The notes beneath the pieces are model-generated. The model had not been told where the DNA came from. It searched no databases and saw only the letters and a program-made list of their open reading frames with translations. A program made the position numbers and the translations under genes. DNA of 23,579 bases from Lachnospiraceae bacterium (GTDB lineage Bacteria; Bacillota_A; Clostridia; Lachnospirales; Lachnospiraceae). The stretch is from positions 1 through 23,579 of the forward strand of contig JAFXWR010000111.1 of NCBI GenBank assembly GCA_017542725.1. The letters are read 5' to 3'. Shown here in pieces: positions 7,090 to 14,348 of the stretch; the stretch's first letter is position 1, and each line of letters opens with the position of its first letter.

Positions 7090-7488
7090 ATGGCTAAATC
7101 AAAAGAAAGATATTATGGAACTGGTAGAAGAAAAAAATCTGTTGCAAGAGTTTATCTTATGCCAGGAAAAGGTGAGATAACTATAAATAAAAGACCACTT
7201 GATGACTATGTAGGTCTTGAGACATTAAAGAAGATAATCAATCAACCATTTGCAGCAACTAAGACTGAAGGCAAGTTCAATGTTTTAGTAAATGTATATG
7301 GTGGCGGTACATCAGGTCAAGCTGGTGCTATAAGACACGGTATCGCGAGAGCACTTCTTGAAGTAGATCCAGAGTATAGATCACTTCTTAAGAAAGAAGG
7401 ATATTTGACTCGTGACCCTCGTATGAAAGAGAGAAAGAAATACGGTCTCAAATCAGCAAGACGTGCACCACAGTTCTCAAAGAGATAA
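7090..7488 (+). CDS. rpsI: 30S ribosomal protein S9
   Basis: S9 binds 16S rRNA in the head of the small subunit, and its C-terminal tail reaches the peptidyl-tRNA in the P site. At 132 residues it has the normal length and motifs: [69 protein letters not shown] and the terminal APQFSKR tail with the conserved end arginine. TAGGAGG precedes ATG 7090. It is the second gene of the rplM operon and is followed directly by a terminator. Confidence 0.98.
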   Translation: MAKSKERYYGTGRRKKSVARVYLMPGKGEITINKRPLDDYVGLETLKKIINQPFAATKTEGKFNVLVNVYGGGTSGQAGAIRHGIARALLEVDPEYRSLLKKEGYLTRDPRMKERKKYGLKSARRAPQFSKR

Positions 7489-7499
7489 TACTATTTATG

Positions 7500-7522
7500 C
7501 CCCCTTTTCAAAGGGGGTTTTT
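7500..7522 (+). terminator. Intrinsic terminator of rplM-rpsI
   Basis: CCCCCTTT (7500-7507) pairs with AAAGGGGG (7510-7517) and is followed by TTTTT. It lies 11 bases after the rpsI stop codon. Confidence 0.95.
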
Positions 7523-7540
7523 ATTTATGTCAAAATATGG

Positions 7541-7577
7541 TAATATATTATACACAATTTAATTGTATAATATATTA
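7541..7577. repeat. AT-rich inverted repeat upstream of lipoprotein gene
   Basis: TAATATATTATA (7541-7552) and TATAATATATTA (7566-7577) are perfect reverse complements, and CAATT/AATTG extends the stem. The structure has no GC clamp or T-run, so it is not a terminator. It lies where the promoter for the following operon should be; an operator is possible. A TATAAT at 7582-7587 is a possible -10, but its -35 (TTAATT at 7559) is poor. Confidence 0.6.
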
Positions 7578-7644
7578 GTAATATAATAATAGAAAGGAGA
7601 GAAGCAATTAGAGGCTGTCATGCCGATAATTGTTTGTTATTGTT

Positions 7645-8652
7645 ATGAGAATATTTAAGAAGAAAGCGATTATTATTTTTTTGATGCTAGTGATGGCATT
7701 TGCTTTATTTTCTTGTGGGAATAAAGAGGGTGTCGGAAGTGGTGAAGAATCTGTGAGTGAATCTACTTCTGTCACTGCGGATGAAGATGGAAATATAGTA
7801 GAAAATGTGCAAATTAAAGATGGTGAATTTAAAAGAACATTATCACAGCCATTTGAAAAAGAAAATATAAGTAAAAAATATCAAAAGAATATAGATGCTG
7901 TGAAGAGTGTGCTTGAGTCAGCAGACCTTGAAAAAGATAGCAAAATTTTTGAATGCAACTTCGGTGATGTCGATTCAGATGTAAGTGTATGGTCGCTAAT
8001 TCATGATAAGAATGGTGAGACTTTGGACAATTATGGTATAATAATTAGATATAAGGGGAAGAATTTCTTATTTGCAGATGTGTGTCATGGAAATAATCCC
8101 ACAGTTGATGTAGATGAAGAAAAAGGTAGAGTTTTATTTGCTGGTGGTGTTGTAGAAGGTACAGGAACACATGTTGAGGGACTATATGTTTTTGACGTGA
8201 AAGGTGAAAATGTTGAGAGGACAGCATTCATAGATCCATTTGAAGTTCAGAATTATTTTGTTGATAAGATGAGCTATGAAGTAAATGCAAATGATATTAA
8301 ATTTAAACTCGGTAGAAAAGTAATATCAGAAGTAATAAATACTGAAGATGGTGAAGGAACTATGAGGTCACTTGCTGTAGGAGACCAGATTGCTTATGAG
8401 ATAGATGATGAACATAACATAATAGTAAATGTAACGCCAGGAATAGAGTTTGTGACAGTTAGAACTGTTGAAGATGTAGAAAAAGATATGCAAATTGGAA
8501 GTGATGGCGAAAAAATTGTGATGAACAATCCTGCTGGTATGAGTGTTGGAACTACTACAGTGTTATACTATGACAATATGCCGGTATTTAGTATGGATGT
8601 AAAATTAAAAGGTGCAAATGCATCATTTGATAAAATCAGAGTTGCAGAATAA
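7645..8652 (+). CDS. Lipoprotein of unknown function
   Basis: This 335-residue protein begins MRIFKKKAIIIFLMLVM and has a lipobox ALFSC with the lipidated cysteine at residue 24. A Gly/Ser/Glu-rich linker (about 25-55) would hold it off the membrane. The folded part is acidic and beta-rich (GIIIRYKGKNFLFADVCHG, VLFAGGVVEGTGTHVEGLYV). I recognise no domain. ATG 7645 is chosen because it gives the signal peptide directly, but no Shine-Dalgarno site lies close to it. The clear AAAGGAG at 7593-7599 is more than 40 bases upstream, separated by a hairpin (CAATTA 7605-7610 with TAATTG 7627-7632) and a 12-codon ORF starting ATG 7620. A TTG at 7630 would add five residues. The stop is 13 bases before glmS, so the two genes are probably cotranscribed. 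Confidence 0.82.
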   Translation: MRIFKKKAIIIFLMLVMAFALFSCGNKEGVGSGEESVSESTSVTADEDGNIVENVQIKDGEFKRTLSQPFEKENISKKYQKNIDAVKSVLESADLEKDSKIFECNFGDVDSDVSVWSLIHDKNGETLDNYGIIIRYKGKNFLFADVCHGNNPTVDVDEEKGRVLFAGGVVEGTGTHVEGLYVFDVKGENVERTAFIDPFEVQNYFVDKMSYEVNANDIKFKLGRKVISEVINTEDGEGTMRSLAVGDQIAYEIDDEHNIIVNVTPGIEFVTVRTVEDVEKDMQIGSDGEKIVMNNPAGMSVGTTTVLYYDNMPVFSMDVKLKGANASFDKIRVAE

Positions 8653-8665
8653 TAAAGGATAAAAT

Positions 8666-10483
8666 ATGTGTGGAATAATTGGATTTACAGGAACAGGCGA
8701 TGCACGAGAAATAATTCTTGATGGTTTAAAAAGACTTGAGTATCGCGGCTATGACTCTGCAGGAATAGCAGTTCAAAATGGAAATGAAATTGATATGGTT
8801 AAAGCCCAAGGAAAGGTTGATAACCTTATTAAGCTTGCAGAAAAAAATGAAAAGTTGGTTGGACATTGCGGTATCGGACATACTCGCTGGGCAACTCATG
8901 GTGTGCCAAGTGATGTAAATGCTCATCCACATATGTCATCAGATGGCAAGTTCGCTATAGTTCACAATGGCATCATAGAAAATCATGCAGAGATAAAAAG
9001 TAAACTGATTGAAAAAGGTGTAAAGTTTTTAAGCGAGACAGACACAGAAGTTATAGTACAACTTCTTGATTATTACTATGATGGAGATTTGAAAAAAACC
9101 TTGATAAAGACAACTTCTATGCTTGAAGGTTCTTACGCCATAGGAGTGCTTTGCGCTGATTATCCTGGAACTGTATTTGCTGCAAAAGTAGCGAGCCCAC
9201 TTATAATAGGTGTCGGTGCAGGAGAAAACTATTTTGCATCAGACATTACGGCATTTGTTAGTCGCACAAAAAATGTCATAGACCTCGATGACTATGAGTT
9301 TGCAGAGATTACTAAAGATAAAATTGTAGTATTTGACCATAATTTAAAAGAGATAAAGAAAGAAGAGAGAAAGATAACTTGGGATGTAGCGGCGGCAGAG
9401 AAAAGTGGTTACGAACACTTTATGCTTAAAGAAATTATGGAGCAGCCTGCAGCACTTAAAGCAACAATTGAACCAAGAATTAAAGACGGCAAAGTAAACT
9501 TTGATGAATTAGATTTAGATATAAAAAAATATGACCGAATTCTCATAACTGCCTGCGGTTCTGCTTATTATGCAGGTTGCGTGGGTAGAGATGTAATTGA
9601 AAAGTTGTGCAGGATTCATGTGCATACTGAAGTTGCGAGCGAACTTAGATATAGGGATCCAATGATAGATGAGAAAACTCTAGTTGTAGTTATAAGTCAG
9701 TCTGGAGAAACTGCTGATACTATTGCAGCGATTAAAGAGGCACAGAGTAAGGGCGCTGATGTAGTTGCGATTGTAAATGTGGTGGGCAGCACAATTGCAA
9801 AACTTGCAAATTACACTATCTATACTTGGGCAGGACCTGAGATAGCAGTTGCGACAACAAAGGGATATACAACTCAGGTTGCAGTACTTTATATGTTTGC
9901 TGTATGGGCTGCATTTAAACTTGGAAGGATAGATGAGAACAAGATGAAAGAATACGCATCAAATATTATGTGCCTTCCTGAAAGAGCACAGAGAACGCTT
10001 GATTTAAATGCAAGAGTAAAAAAACTTGCAGATAAATATCACGAAAAACAGTCTATATTTTTTATAGGAAGATATCTTGACTATGCAGTGTGTCTTGAAG
10101 GATCACTTAAGTTAAAAGAAATTTCTTATATACATTCAGAAGCATATGCAGCAGGAGAGTTGAAGCATGGAACTATTGCTCTTATAGAAAAAGGAAGACT
10201 CGTAGTTGCGATTTGTTGTTATGAACCACTTCTTGATAAAATAATTTCAAATATACAACAGGTTAAAGCAAGAGGCGCTCAAGTTCTTGCACTTGCAATT
10301 GAAGGAAATAAAAAAATATTTGCAGAAGCAGATGATGTGTTACTTGTGCCAAAGGCAAACGAACTTTTTATGGCAGCGGTGGAGATAATACCACTACAAC
10401 TTTTCGCATATTATGTAGCAAAAAATAATAAGTGCGACATAGATAAACCAAAGAATCTCGCAAAGTCTGTAACAGTAGAGTAG
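8666..10483 (+). CDS. glmS: Glutamine--fructose-6-phosphate aminotransferase (isomerizing)
   Basis: GlmS makes glucosamine-6-phosphate from fructose-6-phosphate and glutamine, the entry step to UDP-GlcNAc and peptidoglycan. After removal of Met the catalytic cysteine is N-terminal (MCGIIGFTG). The glutaminase domain shows RLEYRGYDSAG, HTRWATHG and VHNGIIENH. Two SIS sugar-isomerase domains follow, with ACGSAYYAG, ISQSGETADT and GSLKLKEISYIHSEAYAAGELKHG, and the C-terminal signature AKSVTVE. At 605 residues it is full length. AAAGGA precedes ATG 8666. No glmS ribozyme is visible upstream, where only 13 bases separate it from the lipoprotein gene, so control must come from the shared promoter or lie elsewhere. 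The stop codon overlaps the start of a palindromic repeat. Confidence 0.97.
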   Translation: MCGIIGFTGTGDAREIILDGLKRLEYRGYDSAGIAVQNGNEIDMVKAQGKVDNLIKLAEKNEKLVGHCGIGHTRWATHGVPSDVNAHPHMSSDGKFAIVHNGIIENHAEIKSKLIEKGVKFLSETDTEVIVQLLDYYYDGDLKKTLIKTTSMLEGSYAIGVLCADYPGTVFAAKVASPLIIGVGAGENYFASDITAFVSRTKNVIDLDDYEFAEITKDKIVVFDHNLKEIKKEERKITWDVAAAEKSGYEHFMLKEIMEQPAALKATIEPRIKDGKVNFDELDLDIKKYDRILITACGSAYYAGCVGRDVIEKLCRIHVHTEVASELRYRDPMIDEKTLVVVISQSGETADTIAAIKEAQSKGADVVAIVNVVGSTIAKLANYTIYTWAGPEIAVATTKGYTTQVAVLYMFAVWAAFKLGRIDENKMKEYASNIMCLPERAQRTLDLNARVKKLADKYHEKQSIFFIGRYLDYAVCLEGSLKLKEISYIHSEAYAAGELKHGTIALIEKGRLVVAICCYEPLLDKIISNIQQVKARGAQVLALAIEGNKKIFAEADDVLLVPKANELFMAAVEIIPLQLFAYYVAKNNKCDIDKPKNLAKSVTVE

Positions 10484-10508
10484 TAGAGGCGAATGCTTGC
10501 AGAGCCCG
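10483..10508 (+). repeat. Short palindromic repeat, intergenic copy 2
   Basis: GTAGAGGCGAATGC followed by TTGCAGAGCCCG. It begins at the last base of the glmS stop codon and ends just before the TGGAG that serves the next gene. It shares GGCGAATGCTTGCAGAGCCC with the copy at 14304-14330 without mismatch. Confidence 0.85.
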
Positions 10509-10525
10509 TGGAGCTAGATAGAATA

Positions 10526-13069
10526 GTGAAAAAGAAAACGTTTACATTTTTAATATTATTTTCAGTGTTATTAGTTTTGTTTGCTTGCAACAATTCATAC
10601 GAAGTTATAAATGAAAGCATCGTAGAATCCACCTGCATTGATAAGCCAGTAGAGACAATTTCAAGCAGTGCGGCTGGAAATCAAGAAAAAGATGGCAGTT
10701 GGTTCGGAGATTTAAATATTGTACAATTTGGGAAATTTGAACAGGATGGCAATATCTCTAATGGCAAAGAGGATATAACTTGGATAATACTTGAGGATAC
10801 GGGAAATGATAGATTACTAATTAGTAAAGATGTACTGTATGCTATGCCATTTGATGAAAAAACTGAGTTGGGAGCAAATGAGACAAATGGCAATTGGGAA
10901 AAATCTTCACTTAGAAAATGGCTCAATGAAGATTTTTTCAATGAGGCGTTCAGTGATTATGAAAAATTATTTGTATCAGATAGCTATGTGAAAAATGGTA
11001 ATGTATTTGGAATTAACAACAATGACTCGCCATTTGATATGGGACCCGATACAAGTGATAAAGTATACATATTGTCAAAAGATGAGATAAGAAAGTATCT
11101 TGGCTTTGAAGTTGATGGTTCAAGCGAAAAGTATATGGCAAAGCCAAGTCCATATGCAAAAAGCATTCTTGATGAAGAAAAAAATAAAGCGAACATAGCA
11201 GTATGGCATAAAGAGCAAGATTATGAAGAAGTGTACGATGGCTATGCTGAGTATTGGATTAGGTCAAGCCTTGGAAACACTATGATGACTGCGAAAGAAT
11301 TTTTTACTGACATTGTTGATAAGAGAGGACATGTGTCAAATCACGGATTTCCATATTATGTTTCAAAGGTAGATAAAAGCGATAATAGCTTAAAAGAGCG
11401 ATTTTACAATCGTGGCGTGAGACCTGTAATTAGGATTCCCGGCTCGTTTATTTTTGAAAAGGACCATTTTGAACAAGTGAGAGAAGAAAAAAAAGCTCAG
11501 GTCTATGACATAAAAAGTATTGGCGATGCATATGAAATTGCAAATTATGATAAAAGTAAAACTTATAAAGATTTTGATTCAGTAGTTTTAGGAACATATG
11601 AGCAAGATGGAGATGTGGCAAATGGAAAAGAAGGTATAGAGTGGATTATACTTAAAAGAGAAGACAATAAGGCACTTTTACTTAGTAAATATGTTTTGGA
11701 TTATGTAGAGTATAGCAATATACTTGAGAGATACACTGTGTGGAAAGACAGTAGGCTTAGAGCGTGGGCTAATCATGAGTTTTATGATGATTCATTTAAT
11801 GAGCAGGAAAAAGTATTGATTGCGCCAACAAGAATTAAGAATTATGATAACCCGGTTTATGGAAATTCATCAGGAGTTAGCACTATAGATAAAATATTTG
11901 TGCCTGGTTTTGACGAGTTGATGGAGATTTACAAGATTGATTATGATGAATGTATAAGAGAACCTCTATATGATATAAGACATATAAATGATAATAGACT
12001 TGCTACAATATATACTGATTACGCTTTTAAAAAACATAAAAAAGAAAATAGTAATTTAAAATCAAAAGCTCTGGTGGACTTCTGGCTTAGAAATCAGGGT
12101 AGAAGCGGTGAAGATAAGAAGGGGATGTCCAGTAGAGCTGTGTCAGTTCGCGAAACTATTGATTTTAAAGGAAGTCCTTATGATACTTTAGAATATACAA
12201 GTGGCACATATAAAACAAATCTGTCTAATCCAAAACTTGGATTTAGACCTTGTATGTGGATAGATTTAAATGTGTTGAGTGAATTTGAAGGTTCAAGTTA
12301 CGATGAAAGAACTGACAAAATTTTCTCAGAAGAGTTACATGATCCAAACAAATACACATTTGAAAATATCGAAGAGGCAAGAGTTGTGACATCATATAGC
12401 AGTAAGGCAACTTGTATGCATTATGATACAGTTACATTTGGAGCATATGAGCAGGATAGCGAATTGGAAAATGGTAAAGAACCAATTGAGTGGATAGTGC
12501 TTGATAAGAAAGGAGACGAATACTTATTGCTCAGCAAATATGTACTTGACTATCACCAATTTCAAAACACTAAGGTAGAAGGAAAATCTGTATCTTGGAA
12601 TGATTCGGACATACGGAGATGGGCGAATACAGAGTTCTTAGATAATGCATTTTCAGAGTCTGAACAAAAAAATATAATGCAGAGCACTATTGATAATACA
12701 AACAATGATTACTATAGTCTGAAATCAACTGAGGATAAAATATTTTTACTTAGTCTAGATGAGATAGTAAATTATTTTGGAAGTAAAAATGAAAACTTAA
12801 CTAATAATAAACCTGACACTATGATTCTTCCAAATGAAAAGAATAAATCTTTTGCTACAATGTTTGCGAAGGCAAGAGGGGTAATAATTGGCGGAAAACT
12901 TTTAGAAGGCGCAAATGTATATTCTTGTGGCTACTATACGAGAACCATGAGAAATACCGAGCATAGTCAAGTAATGTATATCAAAAGTGATGGTTCAGAT
13001 GACTATATATCTGCATATGATACATGGAAAAGATATGGATTTAGACCAGCAATTTGGGTTAAGAAGTAG
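10526..13069 (+). CDS. Lipoprotein with three DUF6273-type repeats
   Basis: I place the start at GTG 10526, behind TGGAG (10509-10513); ATG 10493 lies inside a palindromic repeat and adds a charged stretch before the signal peptide. From GTG the 847-residue product begins KKKTFTFLILFSVLLVLFAC, with the lipid cysteine at 21. Three homologous domains follow at about 64-305, 352-580 and 635-847. Each has FG-x-[FY]EQD, NGKE-x-I-[ET]WI[IV]L, LLSKYVLDY-like strands, a W-x-x-S-x-[LI]R-x-W[LA]N helix, a DK[VI][FY] strand and a closing G[VF]RP strand. This is the pattern of the DUF6273 family, common in clostridial surface proteins and of unknown function. I see no catalytic residues. It lies downstream of glmS with only a 9-base gap to the upstream ORF limit; a shared transcript is likely because no terminator intervenes. 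Confidence 0.85.
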   Translation: MKKKTFTFLILFSVLLVLFACNNSYEVINESIVESTCIDKPVETISSSAAGNQEKDGSWFGDLNIVQFGKFEQDGNISNGKEDITWIILEDTGNDRLLISKDVLYAMPFDEKTELGANETNGNWEKSSLRKWLNEDFFNEAFSDYEKLFVSDSYVKNGNVFGINNNDSPFDMGPDTSDKVYILSKDEIRKYLGFEVDGSSEKYMAKPSPYAKSILDEEKNKANIAVWHKEQDYEEVYDGYAEYWIRSSLGNTMMTAKEFFTDIVDKRGHVSNHGFPYYVSKVDKSDNSLKERFYNRGVRPVIRIPGSFIFEKDHFEQVREEKKAQVYDIKSIGDAYEIANYDKSKTYKDFDSVVLGTYEQDGDVANGKEGIEWIILKREDNKALLLSKYVLDYVEYSNILERYTVWKDSRLRAWANHEFYDDSFNEQEKVLIAPTRIKNYDNPVYGNSSGVSTIDKIFVPGFDELMEIYKIDYDECIREPLYDIRHINDNRLATIYTDYAFKKHKKENSNLKSKALVDFWLRNQGRSGEDKKGMSSRAVSVRETIDFKGSPYDTLEYTSGTYKTNLSNPKLGFRPCMWIDLNVLSEFEGSSYDERTDKIFSEELHDPNKYTFENIEEARVVTSYSSKATCMHYDTVTFGAYEQDSELENGKEPIEWIVLDKKGDEYLLLSKYVLDYHQFQNTKVEGKSVSWNDSDIRRWANTEFLDNAFSESEQKNIMQSTIDNTNNDYYSLKSTEDKIFLLSLDEIVNYFGSKNENLTNNKPDTMILPNEKNKSFATMFAKARGVIIGGKLLEGANVYSCGYYTRTMRNTEHSQVMYIKSDGSDDYISAYDTWKRYGFRPAIWVKK

Positions 13070-13073
13070 TGCA

Positions 13074-13102
13074 TTGAATGATAAATTTAAGTATTGTATA
13101 AT
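13074..13102 (+). promoter_or_regulatory. Promoter of the SGNH-greA-glyS group
   Basis: TTGAAT (13074-13079), a 17-bp spacer and TATAAT (13097-13102), about 27 bases before ATG 13129. It lies directly after the stop of the preceding lipoprotein gene. Confidence 0.72.
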
Positions 13103-13128
13103 TAGATAAATAGTTTTAGGGAAATGAT

Positions 13129-13776
13129 ATGACCAAAAAAATATTAAAAATAATGTTGCTTTTGGCAATGATAGCATCGATTTGTTTTTGTAGTTTTGCC
13201 GCAACAGATGTGTTGGTGCCGCGGACTGATAAAACTGATTTGTTTGATATGGGACCGGGTTATGCCAGTGAAATAGCTGTAGCTGGTGACTCCTATGCTA
13301 AACATTTTTATGACGATGAAAAGAATAGAGAGATAAAATTGCATGGTTACTTTAATGAAGGATATACGCTTGAGATGAATTATAATACTCTTAGACAAGC
13401 ATTTAATTCATTATATAAGATAGTATTTTTGTCTATAAGTGTAAATGACAGACATAAAAGCACGCATCCGTCAGAATTTGAAACAGAACTCAGAGAGTTA
13501 TTTGACATAGCAAAGAGAACAGGAAAAATAGTTTTAGTTCACTCGTATATGTATTATGATTTGGCATTTGTTCCAAACTTTCCTTATTCGCCATTTGAAT
13601 ATGATTCTATGATAAGAAATTTGATTATGCAATATGATAATGTATACTATATAGATATGAGTGACTGCACTGGGTCAGAATATATGTTGCAAGATGGTAT
13701 ACATTATAATAAAAAGTTTAATGATATCATGTATGACAGAGTAGTGTTTATGATAGATTGGATAGGTAGAAATTAA
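13129..13776 (+). CDS. Secreted SGNH/GDSL-hydrolase-like protein
   Basis: The 215-residue product has a signal peptide (MTKKILKIMLLLAMIASICF, cleavage near SFA). Three SGNH-family blocks appear in order: VAGDSYAKHF (block I, catalytic Ser), SISVNDRHKS (block III-like Asn) and LQDGIHYNKKF (block V, Asp-x-x-His). This family includes esterases, lipases and carbohydrate O-acetyl esterases acting outside the cell or on cell-wall sugars. The substrate here is unknown; removal of acetyl groups from wall or host glycans is only a guess. A block II glycine is not obvious, so activity is not certain. The stop is one base before greA, implying tight translational coupling of an exported enzyme to a transcription factor gene. 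Confidence 0.72.
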   Translation: MTKKILKIMLLLAMIASICFCSFAATDVLVPRTDKTDLFDMGPGYASEIAVAGDSYAKHFYDDEKNREIKLHGYFNEGYTLEMNYNTLRQAFNSLYKIVFLSISVNDRHKSTHPSEFETELRELFDIAKRTGKIVLVHSYMYYDLAFVPNFPYSPFEYDSMIRNLIMQYDNVYYIDMSDCTGSEYMLQDGIHYNKKFNDIMYDRVVFMIDWIGRN

Positions 13777-13777
13777 T

Positions 13778-14299
13778 ATGAATAGTGAAAAATTAACAAA
13801 AGATGATGTGAAAAAGATTCAAGCTGAGATACTCGAGAGAAAGACTGTCCTTAGACCAAAGATTTTAGAAGATGTAAAATCTGCTCGTGCTCAAGGTGAT
13901 CTTTCTGAGAATTTTGAATACTATGCTGCAAGAAAAGCGAATAGAGAAAATAATTCTAGAATAGAGTATTTAGAAAAGATGCTCAAGCACGCTACTATAA
14001 TAGAAGAAAGCACAAATGGTGGAGTTACTCTCAATAACACCGTAAAAGTAAAATTTGTAGAAGACGGTGTAGATGAGTCAGCTTGGGAGATGGATTCTTA
14101 TAAGATAGTGACATCTATAAGAGCCGATTCAATGAAAAATAAAGTTAGTATAGAGTCACCGCTTGGGAAAGCACTTTTATCTCATGTAGTAGATGAAATT
14201 GTGAAGGTGGAACTTGAAAATGGGTCAAGTTACGAACTTAAAATCATAGAAATTGACACTACGACAGATAGTGAAGATGATAATATAAAAGCATTTTAA
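13778..14299 (+). CDS. greA: GreA/GreB family transcription elongation factor
   Basis: Gre factors reach into the RNA polymerase secondary channel and stimulate cleavage of backtracked transcripts. The N-terminal coiled coil carries SARAQGDLSENFEYYAARKA, whose acidic tip (GDLSEN) coordinates the catalytic Mg. The C-terminal FKBP-like domain shows the conserved SPLGKALL. At 173 residues it is longer than the usual roughly 158, with an acidic tail (TTDSEDDNIKAF). The second helix reads NRENNSRIEYLEKMLKHA, where classical GreA has a glutamate/glutamine-rich helix. It may therefore be a second, divergent clostridial Gre paralogue rather than the main GreA. It starts one base after the SGNH gene and has no nearby Shine-Dalgarno site, so coupling is likely. 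Confidence 0.88.
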   Translation: MNSEKLTKDDVKKIQAEILERKTVLRPKILEDVKSARAQGDLSENFEYYAARKANRENNSRIEYLEKMLKHATIIEESTNGGVTLNNTVKVKFVEDGVDESAWEMDSYKIVTSIRADSMKNKVSIESPLGKALLSHVVDEIVKVELENGSSYELKIIEIDTTTDSEDDNIKAF

Positions 14300-14303
14300 G
14301 AAT

Positions 14304-14330
14304 TGTAGGGGCGAATGCTTGCAGAGCCCG
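14304..14330 (+). repeat. Short palindromic repeat, intergenic copy 3
   Basis: TGTAGGGGCGAATGC followed by TTGCAGAGCCCG, the best copy of the family in the window. GGGC/GCCC arms enclose a tandem GA/GA pair and a TGC-TT-GCA tip. It lies between the greA stop and the AAAGGA ribosome binding site of glyS, with CGCCCG following. Confidence 0.88.
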
Positions 14331-14348
14331 CGCCCGAAAGGATAAATT

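Noticed and set aside
8653..8665. glmS ribozyme upstream of glmS
   Set aside because: Only 13 bases separate the genes and no ribozyme core is visible in the preceding coding region.
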